The notes: generated from the sequence alone by a model not told the origin. Shown: positions 1-7,149, counted from the stretch's first letter. The stretch: 11,577 nucleotides of DNA from Chitinophagales bacterium (GCA_020629595.1 JAHDDA010000056.1:1-11577), one strand, 5' to 3'. Numbers and translations: made by a program.

Positions 1-47
1 TCGGTCTCCAAAACCGAAGGTCGTAGGTTCGAGCCCTGCAGCCCGTG
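1..47 (+). tRNA. trnW: tRNA-Trp (CCA), 3' part, truncated by the window start
   Basis: The sequence begins inside the tRNA. A perfect 5-bp anticodon stem (1-5 with 13-17) encloses the 7-base loop CTCCAAA, whose anticodon CCA (8-10) reads the Trp codon UGG. A 5-base variable region follows, then a T stem (23-27 with 35-39, one G-U pair) with loop TTCGAGC, the 3' acceptor strand (40-46), and G47 as discriminator base, as expected for tRNA-Trp. The 3' CCA is not encoded, because the next bases are GTTT... at 47-50; it must be added after transcription. The D arm and 5' acceptor strand lie outside the window. The tRNA ends only 16 nt before secE with no terminator between them, consistent with the common tuf-trnW-secE-nusG order, so co-transcription is likely. 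Confidence 0.95.
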
Positions 48-63
48 TTTCATTCAGTCTATT

Positions 64-288
64 ATGGAAAACTTAAAGAGTTACGTACAAGAATCATACG
101 AAGAACTATTACATAGAGTAACTTGGCCAACTTGGAAAGAGTTGCAGAGTACATCAGTTTTAGTTGTTGTGGCTTCTATCATATTCGCACTAACTATTGC
201 CCTTATGGATTTTGTTGTAGGGTCTAACCCAGGCAATGGAGTTTTTAAAGGAATATTGTACTACGTTTATCGTTTATTCTCTTTCTAA
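64..288 (+). CDS. secE: Preprotein translocase subunit SecE
   Basis: This 74-residue protein is the small essential subunit of the SecYEG channel, which moves unfolded proteins across, or inserts them into, the inner membrane. It has the single-helix form of SecE. An amphipathic N-terminal part (1-30) contains the conserved E-x-x-x-x-x-VTWPTWKE block (14-26), equivalent to the cytoplasmic helix that lies against SecY. One hydrophobic membrane segment follows at about 31-50, then a short tail. Length and architecture are normal for the family. The start is the first ATG after the tRNA, with no Shine-Dalgarno sequence (upstream CATTCAGTCTATT). It sits between trnW and nusG, the usual place for secE in many bacteria, and this supports the call because the protein itself is short and weakly conserved. 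The gap to nusG is 22 nt. Confidence 0.95.
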   Translation: MENLKSYVQESYEELLHRVTWPTWKELQSTSVLVVVASIIFALTIALMDFVVGSNPGNGVFKGILYYVYRLFSF

Positions 289-310
289 AACCAATTGAAA
301 GAAGTAGAGA

Positions 311-862
311 ATGGCTAACAAACAACTAAAATGGTACACCTTGCGAGTAATTAGTGGGCAAGAAAGAAAGCTAAGTGCTTATTTGCAAACTGAAATAACT
401 CGATCTAAATGGACTGAAATAATTCCACAGCTTATTGTTCCTACGCAAACAGTATTTCAAGTTCGCCAAGGAAAAAAAATAAAAAAAGATCGAAATATGT
501 ATCCTGGATATATATTCGTTCAGGCTTTGGAAGGATGTTTGGATGCAGACAAAATTCAAGCATTTCGTTCTTATACTGGTGTAATTGGTTTTATAGGTAA
601 AATGAACCCAATTGCAATGAGAGACGAAGAAGCTAATAAAATGTTGGGTAAAATTGATGAAGCAAAGGGTGCTTCAGATGTATTAAACGAACCATTTATT
701 ATTGGCGAAACCATTAAAATTACAAACGGACCATTTAATGATTTTGAAGGAGTTGTAGAAGAAATTTACGATGAAAAGAAAAAATTAAAGGTTATTGTAA
801 AAATATTTGGAAGAAGAACTCCTGTGGAATTAAACTTCATGGAAGTAGAAAAATTAACTTAA
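311..862 (+). CDS. nusG: Transcription termination/antitermination factor NusG
   Basis: This 183-residue elongation factor binds the RNA polymerase clamp and beta gate loop and modulates pausing. In some bacteria it links polymerase to Rho or to the ribosome. The N-terminal NGN domain (about 7-115) begins with KWYTLRVISGQERK (7-20) and contains the conserved MYPGYIFVQ block (63-71). The C-terminal KOW domain (about 131-183) shows GETIKITNGPFNDFEGVVEE (132-151) and FGRRTPVEL (166-174), close to the family consensus. No inserted domain is visible and the length matches ordinary NusG rather than the RfaH-type paralogues. The region before the start is purine-rich (GAAGTAGAGA) but is not a clear ribosome binding site. 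The stop is 4 nt before rplK, so the two are very probably translated from one message. Confidence 0.97.
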   Translation: MANKQLKWYTLRVISGQERKLSAYLQTEITRSKWTEIIPQLIVPTQTVFQVRQGKKIKKDRNMYPGYIFVQALEGCLDADKIQAFRSYTGVIGFIGKMNPIAMRDEEANKMLGKIDEAKGASDVLNEPFIIGETIKITNGPFNDFEGVVEEIYDEKKKLKVIVKIFGRRTPVELNFMEVEKLT

Positions 863-866
863 AATT

Positions 867-1322
867 ATGGCTAGAGAAGTCGATGGTTATATAAAATTAC
901 AGGTAAAAGGTGGTCAGGCAAATCCATCACCTCCAGTAGGACCAGCATTAGGTGCTAAAGGGGTAAATATTATGGAATTCTGCAAGCAATTTAATGCTCG
1001 TACGCAGGATATGATGGGTAAAGTTGTGCCAGTTGAAATTACTGTTTACAAAGACAAGTCTTTCAACTTTGTCATAAAAACAACCCCAGCCCCTGTTCTT
1101 TTATTAGAAAAAGCCAAATTAAAAGGTGGTTCGTCTGAACCAAACCGAGATAAAGTAGGCTCTGTAACTTGGGATGATGTTAAAGAAATTGCCGAGTACA
1201 AAATGCCAGACTTAAATGCTTTTAAAGTTCATTCTGCAATGAAAATGATTGCTGGAACTGCAAGAAGTATGGGTATCACCGTTTCTGGAACTCCACCTTG
1301 GGAGGCTGAAACTGCTGAATAA
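867..1322 (+). CDS. rplK: 50S ribosomal protein L11 (uL11)
   Basis: This 151-residue protein binds the GTPase-associated centre of 23S rRNA (helices 43/44) at the base of the L7/L12 stalk. The N-terminal domain carries the proline-rich linker NPSPPVGPALGAKGVNIMEFC (19-39), the region targeted by thiopeptides in other bacteria. The C-terminal rRNA-binding domain has KTTPAPVLLLEKA (71-83), the NRDKVG turn (93-98) and AGTARSMGITV (129-139). The stretch from 100 to 119 (VTWDDVKEIAEYKMPDLNAF) is of the Bacteroidetes type. A tail of about 12 residues after the GITV motif makes it slightly longer than the usual 140-odd residues. The start is the ATG 4 nt after the nusG stop. A 95-nt gap with a hairpin follows before rplA, unusually wide for the rplK-rplA pair. 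Confidence 0.98.
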   Translation: MAREVDGYIKLQVKGGQANPSPPVGPALGAKGVNIMEFCKQFNARTQDMMGKVVPVEITVYKDKSFNFVIKTTPAPVLLLEKAKLKGGSSEPNRDKVGSVTWDDVKEIAEYKMPDLNAFKVHSAMKMIAGTARSMGITVSGTPPWEAETAE

Positions 1323-1344
1323 TATCCCAAAAAACATTTCTTAA

Positions 1345-1369
1345 AATAGTTAGGTAATGCCTAATTATT
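1345..1369 (+). promoter_or_regulatory. Hairpin in the rplK-rplA intergenic region
   Basis: An inverted repeat gives a 10-bp stem, AATAGTTAGG paired with CCTAATTATT, with one G-U pair and a 5-base loop TAATG. It lies in the only sizeable gap (95 nt) among rplK, rplA and rplJ. No T-run follows directly, so it does not look like an intrinsic terminator. A second, weaker 6-bp inverted repeat (GTTAAA at 1377-1382, TTTAAC at 1393-1398) lies between it and rplA. A role in rplA mRNA stability or translation is conceivable, since L1 in other bacteria represses its own operon by binding mRNA. I see no specific match to a known L1 site, so function is inference only. Confidence 0.5.
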
Positions 1370-1417
1370 ATAGGGAGTTAAATTTTTTATTTTTTAACGC
1401 TAGAACCTAAATTTATT

Positions 1418-2119
1418 ATGGCTAAATTAACCAAAAAGCGTAAAGAAGCAAACGCTAAGGTTGACAAAAATAAGCTGTATTCTCTTACAGAAGCTTCGGC
1501 TTTGGTAAAAGAGGTAAACGTGGCAAACTTTAAAGAAGGTGCATCAGTAGATTTGCATATCCGTCTTGGAGTTGATCCACGTAAAGCCGACCAAGCAATA
1601 AGAGGTACAGTTTCCCTTCCGCACGGTACAGGAAAATCTAAAAAAGTAGTTGTAATTTGTTCTTCCGACAAAGAAGCTGAAGCTAATGAAGCTGGTGCAG
1701 ACCTTGTTGGTTTAGATGAGGTGGTTGATAAAATCAAAGGTGGTTGGACTGATTTTGACGTAATGATTGCTACGCCAAATGTAATGGCAAAAGTAGGTCA
1801 GTTAGGTCGTATATTAGGACCACGTGGTTTAATGCCTAACCCAAAAACTGGAACAATTACAATGGATGTTGCTGGAGCAGTATCAGAAGTGAAAAAAGGT
1901 AAAATTTCTTTCAGAGTTGACAAAAATGGTCAAATTCACGCTTCGGTTGGTAGAGTAACATTTACTCCAGAACAAATAGAAGGTAATGCAAAAGAATTAA
2001 TTGCAACATTGTCTAAAATGAAGCCTTCTTCAGCAAAAGGAACATATTTCAAAGGCATCAGTATGGCTAGTACAATGAGTCCTGGAATACCAGTTGATGT
2101 TAAATCTGTAAAACTGTAA
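1418..2119 (+). CDS. rplA: 50S ribosomal protein L1 (uL1)
   Basis: This 233-residue protein binds 23S rRNA at the mobile L1 stalk and helps release deacylated tRNA from the E site. In several bacteria it also represses translation of its own operon. The length is normal for bacterial L1. The N-terminus MAKLTKKRKE is typical. Domain I is split around an inserted domain II that includes SLPHGTGKSKKVVVI (66-80). The family signature LGPRGLMPNPKTGTIT lies at 133-148, and the last part of domain I includes FRVDKNGQIHASVG (165-178) and the TYFKGISMASTMSPGIPVD end (209-227). The chosen ATG at 1418 gives this standard N-terminus; upstream sequence is AT-rich (CCTAAATTTATT) without a Shine-Dalgarno motif. 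rplJ begins 4 nt after the stop. Confidence 0.98.
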   Translation: MAKLTKKRKEANAKVDKNKLYSLTEASALVKEVNVANFKEGASVDLHIRLGVDPRKADQAIRGTVSLPHGTGKSKKVVVICSSDKEAEANEAGADLVGLDEVVDKIKGGWTDFDVMIATPNVMAKVGQLGRILGPRGLMPNPKTGTITMDVAGAVSEVKKGKISFRVDKNGQIHASVGRVTFTPEQIEGNAKELIATLSKMKPSSAKGTYFKGISMASTMSPGIPVDVKSVKL

Positions 2120-2123
2120 TATC

Positions 2124-2645
2124 ATGACTAAAGAACAAAAACTTCAAGAAGTTGCAGAACTAACAGAGAAGTTCAATAATTGCAAAAACTTTTATATTAC
2201 CGATGCTTCAACCCTAACGGTTGAGACTATCAATAAATTTCGTGAAGAGTGCTTCAAGAATGATATTGAATATCGAGTAGCTAAAAATACATTAATCAAA
2301 AAAGCATTAGAGCAAGCTGAAGGCGATTACGAAGGTGTATATGAAGTCTTGAAAGGACATTCATCTATAATGTTTGCCGAAGTAGCAAATGTGCCTGCTC
2401 GTGCATTAAAAGATTTTCGTGAAAAAAATGATAAGCCAGTTTTAAAGGCAGCTTACATTGATTCGGATGTGTTTATTGGCGATGGTGAGCTTGAAGCATT
2501 GTCAAAGCTAAAGTCGAAAGAAGAATTAGTTGGCGAAATTATAGGATTATTACAATCGCCTGCTAAGAATGTTATTAGTGCATTACAATCTTCAGGTCAG
2601 ACTTTATCGGGCTTATTAAAAACATTAAGCGAAAGAGAAGGGTAA
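2124..2645 (+). CDS. rplJ: 50S ribosomal protein L10 (uL10)
   Basis: This 173-residue protein anchors the L7/L12 dimers to 23S rRNA and so forms the base of the stalk that recruits translational GTPases. The N-terminal rRNA-binding domain contains YRVAKNTLIKKALEQ (50-64), the conserved lysine-rich helix. The middle carries LKGHSSIMFAE (76-86). The C-terminal helix NVISALQSSGQTLSGLLKTL (149-168) is the platform for L12 dimers. Length is normal. The 4-nt spacing from rplA leaves no room for the free-standing L10-binding leader that precedes rplJ in E. coli and Bacillus; any equivalent site would have to overlap the rplA coding sequence. It is followed by rplL after 53 nt, the usual order. Confidence 0.97.
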   Translation: MTKEQKLQEVAELTEKFNNCKNFYITDASTLTVETINKFREECFKNDIEYRVAKNTLIKKALEQAEGDYEGVYEVLKGHSSIMFAEVANVPARALKDFREKNDKPVLKAAYIDSDVFIGDGELEALSKLKSKEELVGEIIGLLQSPAKNVISALQSSGQTLSGLLKTLSEREG

Positions 2646-2649
2646 ACCT

Positions 2650-2664
2650 ATTTTTAATAAAAAT
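2650..2664 (+). repeat. Short AT-only inverted repeat between rplJ and rplL
   Basis: ATTTTT (2650-2655) and AAAAAT (2659-2664) form a 6-bp A/T-only palindrome with a 3-base spacer, five bases after the rplJ stop. It is followed by a tandem 5-base repeat TTAAC-TTAAC at 2671-2680. The stem would be weak in RNA and lacks GC pairs, so it is unlikely to terminate transcription. The position is where the L10:L12 expression ratio could be adjusted, but the sequence gives no firm evidence for that. Confidence 0.3.
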
Positions 2665-2698
2665 TATTATTTAACTTAACTTATAAAAAGAATTTAAA

Positions 2699-3076
2699 AT
2701 GGCTGATTTAAAAGCATTAGCAGAATCGTTAGTAAACTTAACTGTAAAAGAGGTAAGTGAATTAGCTGATATCTTAAAAGACGATTACGGAATAGAGCCT
2801 GCAGCTGCTGCTGCACCAGTTATGATGGCTGGTCCTGCTGGAGACGGCGGAGGTGCTGCTGAACAAACTGAGTTTGACGTTATCTTAAAATCACCAGGAG
2901 GTGCTAAGTTAAACGTAGTAAAAGCAGTAAAAGCAATTACTAGCTTAGGCTTAAAAGAAGCAAAAGCTATCGTAGATGGTGCTCCTGCACCAGTAAAAGA
3001 AGGTGTTTCTAAAGAAGAAGCTGAGTCAATCAAAGCTCAATTAGAAGAAGCTGGAGCAGAAGTTGAACTTAAGTAA
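2699..3076 (+). CDS. rplL: 50S ribosomal protein L7/L12 (bL12)
   Basis: This 125-residue acidic stalk protein is present as multiple dimers per ribosome and recruits and stimulates EF-Tu, EF-G, IF2 and RF3. Three parts are visible: the N-terminal dimerisation domain (about 1-31, LKALAESLVNLTVKEVSELA), an Ala/Gly/Pro-rich flexible hinge (about 34-55), and the globular C-terminal factor-binding domain (about 57-125). The C-terminal domain includes KLNVVKAVKAITSLGLKEAK (70-89), VKEGVSKEEAE (99-109) and a final Glu-rich AGAEVELK. In the usual ITGLGLKEAK motif the first Gly is Ser (S82 in ITSLGLKEAK), a mild substitution. The first ATG after an AT-rich leader (AAGAATTTAAA) is used. A 254-nt gap with attenuator-like hairpins follows before rpoB. 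Confidence 0.98.
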   Translation: MADLKALAESLVNLTVKEVSELADILKDDYGIEPAAAAAPVMMAGPAGDGGGAAEQTEFDVILKSPGGAKLNVVKAVKAITSLGLKEAKAIVDGAPAPVKEGVSKEEAESIKAQLEEAGAEVELK

Positions 3077-3100
3077 GGTTCAAAATATGCATTAAAATGT

Positions 3101-3133
3101 AAAGGTATGAGGCTTTTTGCCCCATGCCTTTTT
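3101..3133 (+). terminator. Terminator/attenuator hairpin after rplL
   Basis: Starting 24 nt after the rplL stop, AAAGGTATGAGGC (3101-3113) pairs with GCCCCATGCCTTT (3119-3131) across a T5 loop. Twelve of 13 positions pair, including one T-G wobble (3106 with 3126), and there is one A-C mismatch (3110 with 3122). The 3' arm runs into TTTTT at 3129-3133, giving the GC-rich stem and T-tract of an intrinsic terminator. E. coli is known to have a partial attenuator in the same rplL-rpoB gap, which lowers rpoBC transcription relative to the ribosomal protein genes. A similar partial role here is inference; the short T-tract, partly inside the stem, fits incomplete termination. Confidence 0.75.
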
Positions 3134-3134
3134 G

Positions 3135-3162
3135 CTGTTTGTATGAACAGGGTTTTATTTTT
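3135..3162 (+). terminator. Second, weaker hairpin with T-rich tail after rplL
   Basis: Immediately after the first hairpin, CTGTT (3135-3139) pairs perfectly with AACAG (3146-3150) over a 6-base loop. GG and a T-rich stretch TTTTATTTTT (3153-3162) follow. The stem has only 5 bp, so by itself it would be a poor terminator. Its place directly behind a stronger hairpin suggests a tandem arrangement that could add to attenuation or serve as a processing or 3'-end protection structure. The function is unproven. Confidence 0.4.
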
Positions 3163-3240
3163 AGTGTTGTTACTATAATTAAAGCCATAAATCAACAACC
3201 AAATGCCCTAAAATCTAAATCCATTTTTCGAGTGCTGTTT

Positions 3241-3294
3241 CTTTGCTAACAAAGTAATTTTTAAACTTGTTTTTGGCAATTACTTAAAGCAAAG
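3241..3294 (+). promoter_or_regulatory. Large imperfect inverted repeat in the rpoB leader
   Basis: CTTTGCT (3241-3247) pairs with AGCAAAG (3288-3294), and AAGTAATT (3252-3259) pairs with AATTACTT (3278-3285). Between the two helices is a 4 by 2 internal loop, and the apical loop is 18 bases. The element ends 36 nt before the rpoB ATG and would form a 15-bp two-part stem in the 5' leader of rpoB mRNA. No T-tract follows, so it is not a terminator. It could be an RNase processing site, a binding site for a repressing protein, or a DNA operator; the sequence does not choose between these. Confidence 0.5.
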
Positions 3295-3330
3295 TATCGC
3301 AATCTTTACCTATAAAATTAATAACTGTTT

Positions 3331-6300
3331 ATGAGCTCAACAGTTCCTGCAACTAATGAACGTATAGATTTTGGAACAATCACAGCGTTTGAAGATTATC
3401 CAAATCTTCTTGAAATTCAAGTTAAGTCATTCCAAGAGTTTTTTCAATTAGAAACCACACCCGAAAACAGGGCAAATGAAGGACTTTTTAAGGTATTTAT
3501 GGAAAATTTTCCTATTACCGACTCAAGAAACATCTTCGTACTTGAATTCTTAGATTACTATGTTGATCCGCCCCGATATTCTATTGAAGAATGTATGGAT
3601 AGAGGATTAACTTACAGTGTTCCACTAAAAGCCAAACTTCGTCTTTCTTGTAACGATGAAGAACACATCGATTTTCAAACAATAGTACAAGATGTATTCT
3701 TAGGCAATATTCCATATATGTCGCCTAAAGGAACATTTATTGTAAATGGTGCTGAACGTGTGGTTGTTTCACAATTACACCGTTCACCTGGTGTATTTTT
3801 TAGCCAATCGTATCACCCTAACGGAACAAAAATATTTTCAGCAAGAGTAATTCCATTCAAAGGAGCTTGGATTGAATTTGCTACAGATATAAATAACGTA
3901 ATGTTTGCTTACATTGATCGTAAGAAAAAATTCCCTGTAACAACATTGTTACGTGGTATTGGTTACGATACAGATAAAGCAATACTAGACCTTTTCGATT
4001 TAGCCGAAGAAATTGAGGTAAACGATAAAAACTTACAAGCAAGTATTGGGCGTAAGTTGGCAGCACGTGTACTAAAAACTTGGATTGAAGATTTCGTTGA
4101 TGAAGATACAGGAGAAGTAGTATCTATTGAACGTAACGAAATAATTTTAGATCGCGATGTGGTTATTGATGAAGATAATATTGAATTAGTTGTTGATTCA
4201 GAAGCAAAAACAATTATTCTTCAGAAAGAAGAAAATGCCGCTGATTACGCAATTATCTATAATACACTACAAAAAGATACAGCCAACTCTGAAATTGAAG
4301 CAGTAAAAGCCATTTATAAGCAATTGCGTGGCTCAGATGCACCAGATGAAGAAACGGCACGTGGTATTATTGATAAAATGTTCTTTTCAGATCGCCGTTA
4401 CGATTTAGGAGAAGTAGGACGCTATAAAATCAATAAAAAATTAGAGATTGATACACCAGAAGAAACGCGTGTATTGACTAAAAATGACATAATTACAATT
4501 GTAAAATACTTGGTTCAGTTGGTAAACTCTAAAGCCGATGTTGATGATATTGACCACTTGAGTAATCGTCGTGTGCGTACAGTAGGTGAGCAGTTATATG
4601 CTCAATTTGGTGTAGGTTTAGCACGTATGGCGCGTACCATTCGTGAACGTATGAATGTTCGTGATAATGAAGTATTTACACCAGTTGACTTAATTAATGC
4701 TAGAACCTTAAGTTCGGTAATTAATTCATTCTTCGGAACAAGCCAATTATCGCAGTTCTTAGACCAAACAAACCCACTTTCTGAAATTACACACAAACGC
4801 CGTATTTCAGCATTAGGACCAGGAGGTTTATCTCGTGAACGTGCAGGTTTTGAGGTTCGTGATGTTCACTATTCTCACTACGGACGTTTATGTACTATTG
4901 AAACACCTGAAGGACCAAACATTGGACTTATTTCTACTTTGTGTGTACACGCAAAGATTAATAAAATGGGTTTCATTGAAACACCTTATCGTAAAATTGA
5001 AGATGGAAAAGCATTATTGAAAGGTTCGGAAGCAGTTAAATATTTATCTGCTGAAGAAGAAGATCTTGTAACAATAGGGCAGGCAAGTGCACCAATTGAT
5101 GAAACAGGAGCATTTACCAGAGATAGGGTAAAAGGTCGTCAACAAGGCGAATTCCCAATTCTTTCTCCAGAAGGATTAGACTACTTAGATGTAGCACCAA
5201 ACCAAATTGTAGGGGTTTCGGCATCTTTAATTCCATTCTTAGAAAACGATGATGCAAACCGTGCTTTAATGGGTTCAAATATGCAACGTCAGGCAGTACC
5301 TTTATTAATTCCTGAAGCACCAATTGTAGGAACAGGATTAGAAAAACGTGTCGCCAAAGATTCTAGAATGTTATTGAATGCCGAAGGAAGTGGTGTTGTA
5401 GAATATGTTGATGCAAACAAAATTGTAATTCGTTACGATAGAACAGATAGAGATCGTTTGATTAGTTTTGAAGATGATGTTAAAACTTACCATTTAACAA
5501 AATTCCACAAAACAAACCAAGGAACTTGTATCAACCAAAAGCCAATTGTTCAAAAAGGACAACGCCTAGAAAAAGGACAGATTTTGTGTGAAGGTTACGC
5601 AACCGATAACGGAGAGTTAGCTTTAGGACGCAATATGAAAGTTGCCTTTATGCCTTGGAAAGGATACAATTTCGAGGATGCGATTGTACTTTCAGAACGT
5701 GTAGTAAAAGATGATATTTTCACTTCATTACACATTGAAGAATTTACAATTGATGTGCGTGACACTAAACTAGGCGAAGAAGAGTTAACCAACGATATTC
5801 CAAACGTAAGCGAAGATGCTACACGTGATTTAGATGATAACGGAATTATTAGAGTTGGTGCTCATATTCGTGAAGGCGATATTTTAATTGGAAAAATTAC
5901 ACCAAAAGGAGAATCTGACCCAACGCCAGAAGAAAAATTACTACGTGCCATTTTCGGTGATAAAGCAGGAGATGTAAAAGATGCCTCTTTACGTGTAAAA
6001 CCATCGGTAAAAGGGGTAGTAATTGGCAAGCGTTTGTTTGCAAGAGCCAAAAAAGATAAAGATTCTAAAGTTGTTGAGAAAAAATTAATCAACGAATTAG
6101 AAGAAGAACACAGAATTAATCTTAGAAAAATTAAAGATGTGTTGGTTGAGAAACTAATTGAACTAATTGGCTCTAAGAAATCAAATGGCGTTCAGGATTT
6201 ATACCAAACAGAGGTACTGGCAAAAGGGGCAAAATTTTCACGTAAAATTTTAGATACTTTTGAATACAGTACAATAAATGGAAGTGGTTGGACAAATGAC

Positions 6301-7149
6301 GAAGAACTAAACGGTGACATCAAAACTTGTTTGCACAATTACAGTCTTGAAGTAAACAAAGAAATTGGATACTACAAGCGTGAAAAATTCAACATAAGTG
6401 TTGGTGATGAATTAAATGCTGGAGTATTAAAATTAGCTAAAGTTTATGTTGCTAAAAAGCGTAAACTAAAAGTAGGGGATAAGTTAGCAGGTCGTCATGG
6501 AAACAAAGGTATCGTTGCCAAAATTGTACGTGAAGAAGATATGCCATTCTTAGAAGATGGATCTTGTGTTGATATTGTACTAAACCCACTAGGTGTACCA
6601 TCACGTATGAATATTGGTCAGATTTACGAAACGGTATTAGGCTGGGCAGGAAAACAAATGGGTGTTAAATATGCAACCCCAATTTTTGATGGTGCTACGG
6701 TAGAACAAATTGAAGACGAAGTATCAAAAGCAGGTTTACCATCATTAGGAGTAACTTACTTATACGATGGTGAAACAGGCGAAAGATTCTTCCAACCAGT
6801 AACAGTAGGAGTAATTTATATGCTGAAATTGGCACACATGATTGATGATAAAATGCACGCCCGTTCAATTGGTCCATACTCTTTAATTACACAACAACCA
6901 TTGGGTGGTAAAGCACAATTTGGTGGTCAGCGTTTTGGTGAAATGGAGGTTTGGGCATTACAGGCATTTGGTGCGGCAAGTATTCTTCAAGAAATGCTTA
7001 CCTTAAAATCAGATGATATTGTGGGGCGTTCAAAAACCTACGAAGCAATTGTAAAGGGTGAAAACTTACCACGTCCAAGTATTCCAGAATCGTTTAATGT
7101 ATTATTACACGAACTTAGAGGCTTGGCACTAGACGTAGTTTTTGAATAA
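3331..7149 (+). CDS. rpoB: DNA-directed RNA polymerase subunit beta
   Basis: This 1272-residue protein is the beta subunit of RNA polymerase, which forms one pincer of the enzyme and half of the active-site cleft. The rifampicin region (471-495, starting SQLSQFLDQTNPLSEITHKR) is wild type at the main resistance positions: Q475, D478, H488, R491 and S493, matching E. coli Q513, D516, H526, R529 and S531. YNFEDA at 779-784 gives E782 and D783 (E. coli E813/D814). KLAGRHGNKG at 1051-1060 gives the two active-site lysines K1051 and K1059 (E. coli K1065/K1073). The C-terminus FGGQRFGEMEVWALQAFGAA... ending LALDVVFE is the conserved clamp-interacting end. It is shorter than the 1342 residues of E. 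coli but usual for Bacteroidetes. The ATG at 3331 gives the expected start; upstream is AT-rich (TTAATAACTGTTT) without a Shine-Dalgarno motif. The stop TAA is part of a 12-bp direct repeat. Confidence 0.99.
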   Translation: MSSTVPATNERIDFGTITAFEDYPNLLEIQVKSFQEFFQLETTPENRANEGLFKVFMENFPITDSRNIFVLEFLDYYVDPPRYSIEECMDRGLTYSVPLKAKLRLSCNDEEHIDFQTIVQDVFLGNIPYMSPKGTFIVNGAERVVVSQLHRSPGVFFSQSYHPNGTKIFSARVIPFKGAWIEFATDINNVMFAYIDRKKKFPVTTLLRGIGYDTDKAILDLFDLAEEIEVNDKNLQASIGRKLAARVLKTWIEDFVDEDTGEVVSIERNEIILDRDVVIDEDNIELVVDSEAKTIILQKEENAADYAIIYNTLQKDTANSEIEAVKAIYKQLRGSDAPDEETARGIIDKMFFSDRRYDLGEVGRYKINKKLEIDTPEETRVLTKNDIITIVKYLVQLVNSKADVDDIDHLSNRRVRTVGEQLYAQFGVGLARMARTIRERMNVRDNEVFTPVDLINARTLSSVINSFFGTSQLSQFLDQTNPLSEITHKRRISALGPGGLSRERAGFEVRDVHYSHYGRLCTIETPEGPNIGLISTLCVHAKINKMGFIETPYRKIEDGKALLKGSEAVKYLSAEEEDLVTIGQASAPIDETGAFTRDRVKGRQQGEFPILSPEGLDYLDVAPNQIVGVSASLIPFLENDDANRALMGSNMQRQAVPLLIPEAPIVGTGLEKRVAKDSRMLLNAEGSGVVEYVDANKIVIRYDRTDRDRLISFEDDVKTYHLTKFHKTNQGTCINQKPIVQKGQRLEKGQILCEGYATDNGELALGRNMKVAFMPWKGYNFEDAIVLSERVVKDDIFTSLHIEEFTIDVRDTKLGEEELTNDIPNVSEDATRDLDDNGIIRVGAHIREGDILIGKITPKGESDPTPEEKLLRAIFGDKAGDVKDASLRVKPSVKGVVIGKRLFARAKKDKDSKVVEKKLINELEEEHRINLRKIKDVLVEKLIELIGSKKSNGVQDLYQTEVLAKGAKFSRKILDTFEYSTINGSGWTNDEELNGDIKTCLHNYSLEVNKEIGYYKREKFNISVGDELNAGVLKLAKVYVAKKRKLKVGDKLAGRHGNKGIVAKIVREEDMPFLEDGSCVDIVLNPLGVPSRMNIGQIYETVLGWAGKQMGVKYATPIFDGATVEQIEDEVSKAGLPSLGVTYLYDGETGERFFQPVTVGVIYMLKLAHMIDDKMHARSIGPYSLITQQPLGGKAQFGGQRFGEMEVWALQAFGAASILQEMLTLKSDDIVGRSKTYEAIVKGENLPRPSIPESFNVLLHELRGLALDVVFE

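Noticed and set aside
1387..1737. A 116-codon minus-strand open frame opposite the start of rplA.
   Set aside because: It lies almost wholly antisense to an unambiguous ribosomal protein gene and its Ser/Thr-rich product resembles no family I know. Similar antisense frames at 2785-3033, 5862-6092, 8232-8483 and 10621-10911 were rejected on the same ground.
2649..2656. TATTTTTA before rplL as a -7 promoter element.
   Set aside because: It matches seven of eight consensus positions, but no TTG or TTTG lies at the right distance upstream, and the spacer is simple A/T sequence.
3107..3178. A 23-codon open frame (ATG at 3107, TAA at 3176) in the rplL-rpoB gap, rich in Leu, Phe and Val, that could be read as a leader peptide.
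   Set aside because: Its start lies inside the terminator stem, and its hydrophobic composition is what T-rich hairpin sequence gives by chance. It has no run of regulatory codons and no distinct start signal.
3174..3179. TATAAT hexamer in the rplL-rpoB gap as a possible -10 box for rpoB.
   Set aside because: No -35 element is placed suitably, and the housekeeping sigma factor of Bacteroidetes uses a TAnnTTTG-type -7 element. The hexamer is expected by chance in AT-rich DNA.
3242..3269. TTTG (3242-3245) and TAAACTTG (3262-3269) as a Bacteroidetes-type promoter before rpoB.
   Set aside because: The -7 match has one mismatch and the 16-base spacer is shorter than the usual range. Both elements also sit inside the inverted repeat, so the match is not independent evidence.
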